DNA from: Blautia massiliensis (ex Durand et al. 2017)
GTDB taxonomy: Bacteria > Bacillota > Clostridia > Lachnospirales > Lachnospiraceae
Direction: 5' to 3'
DNA: 64,000 bases
Assembly (NCBI RefSeq): GCF_001487165.1
Contig: NZ_LN913006.1
Coordinates: forward strand, 2,696,657-2,760,656
Shown here: piece by piece, positions 36,113 to 44,954 of the stretch
How positions within the stretch are numbered: position 1 is the first letter of the stretch
Layout: each line of letters opens with the position of its first letter
Notes under the pieces: generated by a model
Databases searched by the model: none
The model's input: the letters and a program-made list of their open reading frames with translations, nothing else
What the model was told of the DNA's origin: nothing
Position numbers and translations under genes: made by a program

Positions 36113-36190
36113 TAAAAAAAGCCCGAGGGGTGTGCAGAGGGGCCGTGGCTTTACGGCCCCTTTGCGGTTTTCCACAGCTTCCCAAAGCAA
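36113..36190 (-). ncRNA. Repeated structured element with terminator, inverted copy A3
   Basis: On the minus strand it keeps GGAAAACCGCAAAGGGG and CCCCTCTGCACACCCCT, but the pairing segments are AAAGCC and GGCTTTTTT instead of AAGGCC and GGCCTTTTTT. The change is compensatory. The upstream GCAGAGGG arm is missing. It faces A1/A2, about 100 bases before mnmG. Confidence 0.55.
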
Positions 36191-36290
36191 AAAAAACAGG
36201 CCCTCTGCCAAGAAAGTAAAAATAAAACCAAAAACCAACCACACAATAAACAAAGAAAAAAAATAAGAGAAAAAATAAAGGAGAAAAAGC

Positions 36291-38180
36291 ATGAAAAATC
36301 TGGAACAGTTTTTCGACATCATAGTAGTAGGCGCCGGCCACGCAGGCTGCGAAGCATCACTGGCATGCGCCCGCTTAGGGCTCAACACAGTCATGTTCAC
36401 AGTCAGCGTAGACAGCATCGCCCTTATGCCCTGCAACCCCAATGTAGGCGGCAGCTCCAAAGGGCATCTCGTCCGTGAGCTGGATGCTCTCGGTGGGGAA
36501 ATGGGTAAAAACATAGACAAAACCTTCATCCAGTCCAAAATGCTCAACCAGTCCAAAGGCCCTGCAGTCCATTCCCTTCGCGCACAGGCCGATAAACAGG
36601 CCTACAGCACAGAAATGAGAAAGACACTGGAAAATACAGAGAACTTAACCATCCGCCAGGGTGAAGTGACCGAGCTTCTGGTAGAAGACGGGCACATCAC
36701 CGGTGTAAAAACCTTCTCAGGAGCCACCTACCACGCAAAAGCTGTAGTCCTCTGTACAGGAACCTACCTCAAGGCCCGTTGCATTTACGGCGACGTCAGC
36801 AACTATACAGGACCGAACGGCCTTCAGGCAGCCAATTACCTTACGGATTCCCTGAAAAAGCTGGGGATCGAAATGTTCCGCTTCAAAACAGGAACTCCGG
36901 CCAGAATCGCCGGAAACACCATTGATTATTCTAAGATGGAAGAGCAGTTCGGAGATGAAAGAGTCGTACCGTTCTCTTTTTCCACAGACCCGGAATCTGT
37001 ACAGATCGAGCAGAAATCCTGCTGGCTGACCTATACAAACGAAAAAACACACGAGATCATCCGTGCAAATCTGGACAGATCCCCCCTTTATTCCGGAATG
37101 ATCGAAGGAACCGGACCTCGTTACTGTCCGTCCATTGAGGATAAAGTAGTCCGTTTTGCAGACAAAAAACGCCATCAGGTATTTATTGAACCGGAAGGTC
37201 TTTACACAAATGAAATGTACATCGGCGGAATGTCCAGTTCCCTGCCGGAGGATGTTCAGTACGAGATGTACCATTCCGTACCGGGTCTGGAGAACGCCAG
37301 GATTGTAAAAAATGCTTACGCTATTGAGTATGACTGCATCAATCCGCGCCAGCTCTATCCCACACTGGAATTCAAAAAGATCAAGGGCCTTTTCAGCGGC
37401 GGACAGTTTAACGGAAGCTCCGGATATGAGGAAGCAGCCGCTCAGGGCCTCATAGCGGGAATTAATGCAGCTATGGAGGTAAAAGGCCGGGAACAGCTGA
37501 TTTTGGACCGCTCAGAGGCATATATTGGCGTTCTCATCGATGATCTGGTAACAAAGGAGAACCATGAGCCGTACCGAATGATGACAAGCCGTGCTGAGTA
37601 CCGTCTGCTCCTCCGCCAGGACAACGCAGATCTTCGTCTTCGCAAAAAAGGCTGGGAGGTCGGCCTGATCGATGATGAGACATACCATAAATTACAGGAA
37701 AAAGAGCGCCGGATCCAGGAAGAGATCGAGAGAGTGGAACATGCAACCGTAGGTGGTTCTGCAGAGGTACAGAGCCTTCTGGAATCTCTGAACAGTACCC
37801 TTCTGAAATCTGGAACCACCATTGCAGAGCTGATCCGTCGGCCGGAGCTTAACTATAAGGTGCTTGCACCCATCGATAAAGAAAGACCGGAACTTCCGGA
37901 AGATGTATGTGAGCAGGTAGAGATCAACATCAAATATGATGGCTACATCCGCCGCCAGATGAAGCAGGTAGAGCAATTTAAGAAACTGGAGCAGAAAAAG
38001 CTTCCGGAAGACATTGATTACGAAGATGTAGGAAGCCTCCGCATTGAGGCACGCCAGAAGCTGGAAGCCTACAGACCGGTGTCCATCGGTCAGGCGTCCC
38101 GTATCTCCGGTGTATCCCCGGCTGACATTTCCGTGCTTCTTGTATATCTGGAAAGCAGATCCGGACATAAACACGGATAA
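36291..38180 (+). CDS. mnmG: tRNA uridine-5-carboxymethylaminomethyl synthase MnmG
   Basis: 629 residues, normal length. FAD-dependent partner of MnmE. FAD-binding motif [20 protein letters not shown] (about 12-31), the [21 protein letters not shown] block, catalytic-region Cys ([14 protein letters not shown]), and the C-terminal helical domain ending [24 protein letters not shown] precedes the ATG. Confidence 0.98.
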   Translation: MKNLEQFFDIIVVGAGHAGCEASLACARLGLNTVMFTVSVDSIALMPCNPNVGGSSKGHLVRELDALGGEMGKNIDKTFIQSKMLNQSKGPAVHSLRAQADKQAYSTEMRKTLENTENLTIRQGEVTELLVEDGHITGVKTFSGATYHAKAVVLCTGTYLKARCIYGDVSNYTGPNGLQAANYLTDSLKKLGIEMFRFKTGTPARIAGNTIDYSKMEEQFGDERVVPFSFSTDPESVQIEQKSCWLTYTNEKTHEIIRANLDRSPLYSGMIEGTGPRYCPSIEDKVVRFADKKRHQVFIEPEGLYTNEMYIGGMSSSLPEDVQYEMYHSVPGLENARIVKNAYAIEYDCINPRQLYPTLEFKKIKGLFSGGQFNGSSGYEEAAAQGLIAGINAAMEVKGREQLILDRSEAYIGVLIDDLVTKENHEPYRMMTSRAEYRLLLRQDNADLRLRKKGWEVGLIDDETYHKLQEKERRIQEEIERVEHATVGGSAEVQSLLESLNSTLLKSGTTIAELIRRPELNYKVLAPIDKERPELPEDVCEQVEINIKYDGYIRRQMKQVEQFKKLEQKKLPEDIDYEDVGSLRIEARQKLEAYRPVSIGQASRISGVSPADISVLLVYLESRSGHKHG

Positions 38181-38225
38181 TACAACGAATAACAATAAAA
38201 CACAGAAAATAAGAGAGGAAGCTGC

Positions 38226-38945
38226 ATGTACAATTTAGAAATCCTGGAAAAAGGCTGCGAGGAGCTTGGGATCACACTCAGTGACACGCAGAAAAACCAG
38301 TTTATCCGGTTCTACGAATATCTTGTAGAAAAAAACAAAGTCATGAACCTCACCGGTATCACAGAATTTGACGAGGTTCTCGTGAAACATTTCCTGGACA
38401 GCCTTTGTTGCGTCAAGGCTGTAGATATGGGGAAGATAAAAACCGTTATGGACATCGGAACCGGCGCCGGATTCCCGGGTGTTCCCCTGAAGATTGCCTT
38501 TCCGGAGGTGGAAGCCTGCCTTCTGGATTCCCTCAATAAAAGAGTAAAATTCCTGGAAGAAACCTTTGCGCTCCTGGGCCTGGAGGGGATTTCCGCCATT
38601 CACGGAAGAGCTGAAGAATATGCAAAAAACAAAGCCTACAGAGAAAAATATGATCTCTGCGTATCCAGAGCAGTATCCGGACTTGCAACCCTGTCTGAAT
38701 ACTGTCTCCCGTATGTAAAAGTCGGAGGGCTTTTTGTCTCCTATAAATCCGGTTCTGTAAAGGAAGAAGCAGAAGCAGCAGAGAAAGCAGTAAAGATCCT
38801 TGGTGGAAAGATCAGGGATATTCAGTATTTTGACCTTCCGGGATCTGAGATCGGCCGCTCCCTGGTCATTATCGAGAAGGTAAAAAATACCCCGGGCAAA
38901 TATCCGAGAAAAGCCGGAACACCGCTCAGAGAGCCACTGGCATAA
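38226..38945 (+). CDS. rsmG: 16S rRNA (guanine527-N7)-methyltransferase RsmG
   Basis: 239 residues. Methylates G527 of 16S rRNA with S-adenosylmethionine. The SAM-binding motif DIGTGAGFPGVPLKIAFP and the N-terminal NKVMNLTGITEFDEVLVKHFLDSL block are typical. Located 45 bases after mnmG, with GAGAGGAAG upstream of the ATG, so probably cotranscribed. A strong terminator follows. Confidence 0.97.
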   Translation: MYNLEILEKGCEELGITLSDTQKNQFIRFYEYLVEKNKVMNLTGITEFDEVLVKHFLDSLCCVKAVDMGKIKTVMDIGTGAGFPGVPLKIAFPEVEACLLDSLNKRVKFLEETFALLGLEGISAIHGRAEEYAKNKAYREKYDLCVSRAVSGLATLSEYCLPYVKVGGLFVSYKSGSVKEEAEAAEKAVKILGGKIRDIQYFDLPGSEIGRSLVIIEKVKNTPGKYPRKAGTPLREPLA

Positions 38946-38949
38946 GATA

Positions 38950-38998
38950 CCTCCTGTCGAACAAAGGCAAAATCTGTCCGACAGGAGATTTTTTTGTC
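38950..38998 (+). terminator. Rho-independent terminator after rsmG
   Basis: CTCCTGTCG ... CGACAGGAG followed by ATTTTTTT, immediately after the rsmG stop. Confidence 0.9.
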
Positions 38999-39014
38999 CG
39001 GGAGTTTCACAAAA

Positions 39015-39064
39015 TTATCACAAATTTATCCTACTTTTATCACAAATTACTTTTACACTATAAT
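39015..39064 (+). promoter_or_regulatory. Promoter and direct repeats of the ABC transporter operon
   Basis: TATAAT at 39059-39064 with a weak -35 TTTATC at 39036-39041 (17-base spacer). Two copies of TTATCACAAATT, at 39015-39026 and 39037-39048, are spaced 22 bases apart, two helical turns; the second overlaps the -35. This fits a regulator bound to one face of the DNA. Confidence 0.6.
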
Positions 39065-39069
39065 CCGAT

Positions 39070-39192
39070 AGAGATGCCCCTGGATTCCCCCATTCTCTGT
39101 TTCATCCAGGGGCATTTTCTATTGGTGTTGAAAAGACGCCAGAGTCAAGGGCTTCAGTTTCAGGACCTTTTGCCTCTGGCATCTTATAAAAT
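39070..39192 (+). promoter_or_regulatory. Structured 5' leader of the ABC operon
   Basis: Two long hairpins in the transcribed leader: ATGCCCCTGGAT / ATCCAGGGGCAT followed by TTTTCT (39072-39118), which could act as an attenuator, and GACGCCAGAG / CTCTGGCATC (39136-39183). No known riboswitch class recognised. Confidence 0.5.
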
Positions 39193-39247
39193 GGGAAATC
39201 GATAATTAAAAAAAGTATTTCCCTGAGAATAAAAGGAGGAGAGTAAA

Positions 39248-40318
39248 GTGATCGAAGTAAGTAATCTGGTCAAAAAGTATGGCGATCATACTGCAGTTGA
39301 CCATCTTTCCTTTCAGATCGAAAAGGGGAAAATTTACGGATTCCTGGGCCCCAACGGTGCAGGAAAATCAACAACTATGAACATGATCACAGGATACATT
39401 GCTTCCACAGAAGGAAAAGTGATGATCGATGGTCATGATATTCTGGAGGAACCGGAGTCAGCCAAGAAATGTATCGGCTATCTGCCGGAAATGCCGCCGC
39501 TCTATTTTGACATGACTGTTTTTGAGTACATGAAATTTGCGGCTGATCTGAAAAAAATCCCAAGAAACCAAAAAGACAAACAGATAAAAGAAGTCATGGA
39601 TATGGTAAAGATCACAGACATGAAAGACCGTCTGATCAAAAACCTTTCCAAAGGTTATCGCCAGAGAGTGGGTCTTGCACAGGCGATTCTGGGATATCCT
39701 GAAGTGATCATCCTGGATGAGCCGACAGTAGGACTTGACCCGAAGCAGATCATCGAGATCCGTGACCTGATCAAAGGCCTGAAGCAGAAGCACACGGTTA
39801 TCCTAAGCTCCCATATCCTTTCCGAGGTAAGAGCAGTGTGTGATTATGTTCTGATCATTTCCCATGGAAAGCTGGTAGCCAGCGATACACCGGATAATCT
39901 GGAACGTCTGGCAGCAGGCTCCAACAGCCTCCTTATGAAGGTAAAAGGCGAAAAAGACACGATCCGAAAAGCTCTGGAAACGATCGAAGGCGTAACCGGG
40001 GTGGAAATGTCCTATGACAGCGATGAGAAATTGTGGAAAACAAAACTTTCCATTCAGGAAAATGTGGATATCCGTGAAAAAGTCTTCTACGCTATGGCAA
40101 AAGCGAACTGTCCAATCTACGAGATGCAGGTTAAGAGAGTTTCCCTTGAGGATGTATTCCTTGAGCTTACCGAAGGAGAGAAAAAATCCGCCGGAAAACC
40201 GGAAAGCTCACAGTGGAAACCGGTAGAAGACAGATCATCGGAAGAAGAAAAAACTCAGGAAGAAAAAAACGGGGAACCAGAGAAGGCTTCTGATGAGAAA
40301 GAGGGGAATCAGTCATGA
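39248..40318 (+). CDS. ABC transporter ATP-binding protein (Gld/Nos-type)
   Basis: 356 residues from a GTG start with AAGGAGGAGAG upstream. Walker A GPNGAGKST near 36, signature LSKGYRQR, Walker B VIILDEPTVGLDP and the switch His in LSSHILSE. Beyond about 310 is an unusual Glu/Lys/Ser-rich tail (DRSSEEEKTQEEKNGEPEKA). Energises the permease encoded next, overlapping its start by four bases. Together with the next three genes it forms a Gld-like ABC system; the substrate is unknown. Confidence 0.92.
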   Translation: MIEVSNLVKKYGDHTAVDHLSFQIEKGKIYGFLGPNGAGKSTTMNMITGYIASTEGKVMIDGHDILEEPESAKKCIGYLPEMPPLYFDMTVFEYMKFAADLKKIPRNQKDKQIKEVMDMVKITDMKDRLIKNLSKGYRQRVGLAQAILGYPEVIILDEPTVGLDPKQIIEIRDLIKGLKQKHTVILSSHILSEVRAVCDYVLIISHGKLVASDTPDNLERLAAGSNSLLMKVKGEKDTIRKALETIEGVTGVEMSYDSDEKLWKTKLSIQENVDIREKVFYAMAKANCPIYEMQVKRVSLEDVFLELTEGEKKSAGKPESSQWKPVEDRSSEEEKTQEEKNGEPEKASDEKEGNQS

Positions 40319-41178
40319 CAGCGATTTTTAAAAGAGAACTGAAAAGCTATCTGACCTCCATGGTTGGATATCTCTTCATATTTTTTGTCCTGGTGCTGAC
40401 CGGAATTTATTTTTCCGCATATCAGCTTTCAGGCGGCTATTCAAAATTTGAAACTACCTTAAGCGCACTGACCTTTGTGTTCCTGATCGGTGTGCCAATC
40501 CTTTCCATGCGTGTACTTGCAGAAGAGCGCAAGCAGAAAACGGATCAGCTTCTTTTGACCGCACCGGTATCTGTATGGGATATCGTATTTGGAAAATATC
40601 TTGCACTGGTAGCTGTGTTTGCCATTCCGGTTGTGATCATGTGTGTTTATCCGCTGATCATGAGTAAGTTCGGAACGATTTCCTATGCTTCCGCATACAC
40701 CGGGATCCTGGGATTTTTCCTTCTGGGATGCGCAAATCTGGCAATCGGTGTATTTATGTCAGCACTTACAGAAAGCCAGGTAATTGCAGCAGTACTTACT
40801 TTTGTATTCCTGTTCGCCTTCTATATGATGAACGGAATTTCCTCATTCTTTTCACAGACCTCCATGTCAACCGCAGTGGCATTCGGACTTCTGATCGTGG
40901 CGATCGCTATCATCATTTATACCATGATCAAAAATGTCCTGATCTCTGTAGTGATCGGAGCTGTGGGAGAGATTGCCCTTGTGATCGTATACGTTGTAAA
41001 ATCCAGTATTTTCCAGGGTGGTATCCAGAAGGTACTGAATGTATTTAACCTGAGTGGACATTATGATAATTTTACAAAAGGCGTGTTTGACGTGACAGGA
41101 ATCGTTTATTTTATTTCTGTTATTGCGATCTGCCTGTTCCTTACCATGCAGTCCATTCAGAAGAGACGCTGGAACTAG
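40315..41178 (+). CDS. ABC-2 type permease (GldF-like)
   Basis: 287 residues with six predicted membrane spans, the first at about 15-40 (MVGYLFIFFVLVLTGIYF) and the last near 265-280. The block MRVLAEERKQKTDQLLLTAPV after the second span is typical of ABC-2 permeases of the GldF/NosY group. The ATG overlaps the stop of the ATPase gene (ATGA), indicating coupling. Partner of the ATPase at 39248 and the GldG-like protein at 41186. Confidence 0.9.
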   Translation: MTAIFKRELKSYLTSMVGYLFIFFVLVLTGIYFSAYQLSGGYSKFETTLSALTFVFLIGVPILSMRVLAEERKQKTDQLLLTAPVSVWDIVFGKYLALVAVFAIPVVIMCVYPLIMSKFGTISYASAYTGILGFFLLGCANLAIGVFMSALTESQVIAAVLTFVFLFAFYMMNGISSFFSQTSMSTAVAFGLLIVAIAIIIYTMIKNVLISVVIGAVGEIALVIVYVVKSSIFQGGIQKVLNVFNLSGHYDNFTKGVFDVTGIVYFISVIAICLFLTMQSIQKRRWN

Positions 41179-41185
41179 GGGGTGA

Positions 41186-42721
41186 ATGGAAATGAAATTC
41201 AGTGAGAAATTTAAGAAAAATAAAGGCGAGGCAGCCGTACCGGAGACCGCACAGGACTCCGGCAAAAAGAAACATAAACCGGATCCGAAAAAGCTGGTAG
41301 GCACCATCAGCAAAAAACATATCAAAAATGGTTCCTACAGCATGGCTATGGCAGCTGTCTTTATCGTGATTGTGGTTGTGATCAATATGATCGTCGGGGC
41401 GATCCCATCCAAATATTCACAGCTGGATGTAAGCTCATCCAAGCTTTACACCATCGGTGATGAAACAAAGAAGGTACTGAAGGCACTGGATAAGGATGTT
41501 ACCATTTATCAGATCGCGGCAAGCGGTTCTGAGGACGACACGATCTCCAATCTGCTTTCACGTTATAAAGATGAGTCCAAGCATATTAAAGTTGAGGTGA
41601 AAGACCCTGTTGTAAATCCGAAATTTGCATCGGAATATACAACCGATGATCTTGCGTCAAACAGCCTGATCGTAGTCTGCGGCGACAGAAACAAGGTTAT
41701 CAATTACAAAGATATGTATTCCTCTTCAGTAGACTATAATACCTGGCAGCAGACTACTACCGGATTTGATGGAGAAGGACAGATCACAAGTGCGATCGGT
41801 TATGTAACATCCAAGGATCTTCCGATCATGTACACCTTATCCGGACACGGAGAAAAAGATCTGGATTCCAGCTTTAAAGAAGATATCCAGAAAGCAAACA
41901 TTGATATCAAGGAGCTGAACCTTCTCACAGAGGGAAAGGTTCCGGATGATGCAGACTGCCTGATGATCGTATCTCCGACCAGCGATATTTCCGAGGAAGA
42001 AAAAACAGAACTCCTGGATTATCTGGAGGCAGGCGGAAAAGCTATGATCTTCTCGGATTATACACAGGATGATCTGCCGAACTTTGATGCGGTTCTTGAA
42101 AACTATGGTGTAAAGTGTGCCGAGGGAATCGTATTTGAGGGTGATAATCAGCATTATGGAATGCAGATGCCATATTATCTTGTACCAACAGTCAACAGCA
42201 CAGATGCAAGCTCTGAGACAGCTTCTGCAGGCTCCTACGTACTGGCACCGTATGCGCAGGGCATTCAGAAAACAGATGATGTAAGAGATACCGTAACCAT
42301 CGACAGTATCCTGACAACCTCTGACAAGGCTTACTCCAAAACAAATATGCAGAGCAGCAATATCGAAAAGGAAGACGGAGATGTAGACGGACCGTTTGAT
42401 CTTGGTGTTGCCATCACTGAGAAACTGGATGATGATAAGGAAACACAGATCGTTTACTACTCCACAGCAAATCTGATGGAGAGCCAGATAAACCAGATGG
42501 TATCCGGCGGAAATGAAAAGCTCCTTCTGGAGTCCTTAAACTGGATGACCAGCACAGACGACAGTAATTCCGTTTCTATTCCATCCAAGAGCCTTGAGTC
42601 CACAAGCCTGACAGTAACCGATTATGATGCAGCCTTCTGGAAGATTTGTACCATTGGTCTGATCCCGGGAGTATTCCTTGTTGCAGGATTCCTGATCTGG
42701 CTTAAGAGGAGAAAAGCATAA
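41186..42721 (+). CDS. GldG-like ABC system auxiliary protein
   Basis: 511 residues. A basic cytosolic start, one membrane span (about 52-75, MAMAAVFIVIVVVINMIVG), a large extracytoplasmic domain and a closing membrane span (KICTIGLIPGVFLVAGFLIW) with a basic tail. The region YTIGDETKKVLKALDKDVTIY and LPIMYTLSGHGEKDLD match the GldG/DUF4350-type family. Seven bases after the permease, and its last base is the first base of the next ATG. Confidence 0.88.
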   Translation: MEMKFSEKFKKNKGEAAVPETAQDSGKKKHKPDPKKLVGTISKKHIKNGSYSMAMAAVFIVIVVVINMIVGAIPSKYSQLDVSSSKLYTIGDETKKVLKALDKDVTIYQIAASGSEDDTISNLLSRYKDESKHIKVEVKDPVVNPKFASEYTTDDLASNSLIVVCGDRNKVINYKDMYSSSVDYNTWQQTTTGFDGEGQITSAIGYVTSKDLPIMYTLSGHGEKDLDSSFKEDIQKANIDIKELNLLTEGKVPDDADCLMIVSPTSDISEEEKTELLDYLEAGGKAMIFSDYTQDDLPNFDAVLENYGVKCAEGIVFEGDNQHYGMQMPYYLVPTVNSTDASSETASAGSYVLAPYAQGIQKTDDVRDTVTIDSILTTSDKAYSKTNMQSSNIEKEDGDVDGPFDLGVAITEKLDDDKETQIVYYSTANLMESQINQMVSGGNEKLLLESLNWMTSTDDSNSVSIPSKSLESTSLTVTDYDAAFWKICTIGLIPGVFLVAGFLIWLKRRKA

Positions 42722-44277
42722 TGAAAAAATCGACCAAACTTGTTTCAGCAGTTGTTGTTCTGGCAGTTCTCGGCGGCGTTTATGTGGGACTGAACACCTA
42801 CGTATCCAAAGAAGAAAAGACAGAGAGCAGCGAAGAGGAAAGCAAAACAGAAGTGTTTTCCGTGAAAACGGATGACATTAAATCCCTGGAATTTATCGTA
42901 GACAAGAAGGAAGTGACCTTTGAGAAAAAAGATGATTCCTGGGTGAAAAAGGATGAGACTGCTTTTCCTGTAAATCAGACAACTCTGGATTCCGCAGCTT
43001 CCGCCATCAAAAAGGTGGAAGCGGACAGAGTCCTGGAGGATGTGGAGGATCTTACGGAATACGGACTGGATTCTCCATCTAACACAGTAACCGTTGATAC
43101 CGCTGATGGGACAACGAAGCTCAACATCGGAGATGAGAATACGTCTACGAATCAGTATTACATTTCCAAGGATGATGATGACAGCACGGTATATGTAGTG
43201 GCAGCGGATACAGTGTCTCCGTTTATGAATTCCCTTTACGATTATGCACAGGGAGAAGATTTCCCGACAATTGATTCTTCCACAGTGAAAAAGGTCCAGG
43301 TCAGTGAGAATAAAGATTCCTATGTCCTGGAAGAAAATTCCGACGGAGCTACCTGGGATGTTTCCGGTGACGGAAACAGCGATAAAGAGTCTGCCGATAC
43401 AACGGCAGCAGGAAATGTAACCTCCGGACTTGGAAACTTTGCATTTGACCAGTTTGTAAACTACAATGCAGAGGATCTTTCCCAGTATGGCCTTGATAAG
43501 CCCTATGCGACGATTACAGTGGATTATCAGGAAAAGGTGAAGAATAACAGCACAGACAGTACAGAATCCGGAGAAAACGATTCTACGGCCTCTGAGAGCG
43601 ATTCTGAGAGCGGCGCCAGCGCTGACACGGACAGCAGCTCAGAAGATGCAGACAGCAAGACAACCACAGTGGATAAACAGCTTGTCATTTACGTTGGCGA
43701 TGAGGCAGGAGATGGCAGCAGATATGTAACGGTAGATAACAAACAGATCTATACAATGTCAACGGATACACTGAGTGCAGTTATTGACAAGACGCCGTCA
43801 GATCTCTGGTCACTGATCGTCAATTATGTGTCTGTAAAAAATCTGGATCAGCTCCAGGTTACTTACGGTGAAACAACAAGTACTGTAAATGTTTCACGTG
43901 AAACATCCACAGATGATGACGGAAACGAGAAAGAAACAACAACTTATCAGCTGAATGGTAAGGAAATAGAAAGTACAACCTTTACTACCTTCTACAACAA
44001 GCTGATAAACATGGCAGGACAGAAGAGACTGACAGACGCTTATACACCGGCTGCAGACCCGGAGATGACCGCTGTATTCACAGACTCTGACAAGAACCAG
44101 ACAACCGTTACCTTCTACACATATGACACAAACTATTATGCAGCTGTCGTTGGAGACAAGGTATTTCTTGTAAACAAAATGACAGTAAAAGAAATGTTCA
44201 ATGCATATGAAACCATGGTAAACGGTGAAACAGAGACAGAAGCCACAGCAACACCAACAGCTGAGGCGGAAAAATAA
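42721..44277 (+). CDS. DUF4340 domain protein of the Gld-like ABC operon
   Basis: 518 residues. N-terminal signal anchor (STKLVSAVVVLAVLGGVYVG), then DUF4340-type repeats (VFSVKTDDIKSLEFIVDKKE, EYGLDSPSNTVTVDTADGTT, QYGLDKPYATITVDYQ). A Ser/Asp/Glu-rich low-complexity insert covers about 278-318. Likely anchored outside the membrane next to the GldG-like protein. The coding sequence contains a perfect parS site at 43890-43905, read as NVSRET, without disturbing the frame. Confidence 0.85.
   Translation: MKKSTKLVSAVVVLAVLGGVYVGLNTYVSKEEKTESSEEESKTEVFSVKTDDIKSLEFIVDKKEVTFEKKDDSWVKKDETAFPVNQTTLDSAASAIKKVEADRVLEDVEDLTEYGLDSPSNTVTVDTADGTTKLNIGDENTSTNQYYISKDDDDSTVYVVAADTVSPFMNSLYDYAQGEDFPTIDSSTVKKVQVSENKDSYVLEENSDGATWDVSGDGNSDKESADTTAAGNVTSGLGNFAFDQFVNYNAEDLSQYGLDKPYATITVDYQEKVKNNSTDSTESGENDSTASESDSESGASADTDSSSEDADSKTTTVDKQLVIYVGDEAGDGSRYVTVDNKQIYTMSTDTLSAVIDKTPSDLWSLIVNYVSVKNLDQLQVTYGETTSTVNVSRETSTDDDGNEKETTTYQLNGKEIESTTFTTFYNKLINMAGQKRLTDAYTPAADPEMTAVFTDSDKNQTTVTFYTYDTNYYAAVVGDKVFLVNKMTVKEMFNAYETMVNGETETEATATPTAEAEK
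43890..43905. promoter_or_regulatory. parS: parS site 1 (inside DUF4340 gene)
   Basis: Perfect TGTTTCACGTGAAACA, the ParB-binding centromere sequence. About 14 kb right of the origin and within a coding sequence. Confidence 0.93.
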
Positions 44278-44304
44278 AAAAAAATAAAATATTAAGAAAA
44301 TAAA

Positions 44305-44413
44305 TAAAAACACCTCGGAGATCCGCAAACAATAAGGTGATCTCCGAATATCCGTTTGATGATCAGATATTCGGAGACACCACACAGATCAGGATTTTCC
44401 GGGGTGTTTTTAT
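44305..44413 (+). terminator. Terminator region after the ABC operon
   Basis: CTCGGAGATC / GATCTCCGA and ATATTCGGAGA can form alternative stems, and the whole is bracketed by AACACCTCGG and CCGGGGTGTTTTT, a stem ending in a T tract. Confidence 0.75.
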
Positions 44414-44420
44414 GTTGCTA

Positions 44421-44785
44421 TTATTTTACGGTCCTTACAGATGAATAAGGTCCGTATATTTTTTTACCGTTTGTGATGTGGTATGCACGGATACGGTATT
44501 TGGTTGCGGTGCCTGGTTTTTTATCGGTGTAGGTTGTATTTTTTGTATTGCCGATAGCTTTCCAGGTTTTACCCTGAAGACGGTAAATGGTGTAGCATAG
44601 GTGATGATTCCGTCTGTTTTTGCGGTCAGTGGATTAGATGCATACCAGGTTGCTTTTCCATTGAAAACCGCAGGCTTGCAGTCAGAAAGAGCTCCGGTTT
44701 GTGAGTAGATCTGAGAAGTCATATTGCCGCTTCTTCTGAATCTGACAGGAGTGTTTCTGAACTGAAATCTGCTGCATAGGTCAGG
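44421..44785 (-). pseudogene. Frameshifted remnant of a surface-protein C-terminus (fibronectin-III-like)
   Basis: On the minus strand one frame reads FRRSGNMTSQIYSQTGALSD and TWYASNPLTAKTDGIITYAT. The adjacent frame then reads GKTWKAIGNTKNTTYTDKKP and ends KKIYGPYSSVRTVK with a stop at 44421-44423. The join at about 44580 needs a frameshift. The second part looks like the last strands of a fibronectin-III-type repeat. No start, signal peptide or catalytic part is left, so this is a decayed fragment. Confidence 0.65.
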
Positions 44786-44954
44786 CACGGTGTACTGGCA
44801 AGCTTGATTTTCTATAACTGCTATAATTATAGCGTGGAGAATTGACGAGGACAACATAAAAAAACTGTACAGTAGCTCATCTGAGCAACTGTACAGTTTT
44901 AATTTTTCTATATCTAACAGAAGGTTCGGGGGAGCTTCTGTCAGTAACTAAGTA
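44786..44954 (-). terminator. Spacer with probable terminator hairpin near the YhgE gene end
   Basis: AAAACTGTACAGT...ACTGTACAGTTTT (44868-44902) is a strong hairpin flanked by A and T tracts, suited to ending transcription from either side. Nothing else seen. Confidence 0.65.

Larger units (their letters stand above)
35400..36290. other. Repeat-filled mnmE-mnmG spacer
   Basis: 891 bases with no credible gene. Besides copies A1-A3 it holds runs of a degenerate ~25-base unit around GCCGCATGGACTGCGGAAGC (35,403-35,480 and 35,705-35,785), one run before each of A1 and A2. Confidence 0.7.

Noticed and set aside
39072..39118. Known riboswitch in the ABC operon leader
   Set aside because: Hairpins are clear, but none of the conserved cores of the common classes (TPP, SAM, cobalamin, c-di-GMP, purine, FMN, glycine) could be recognised.
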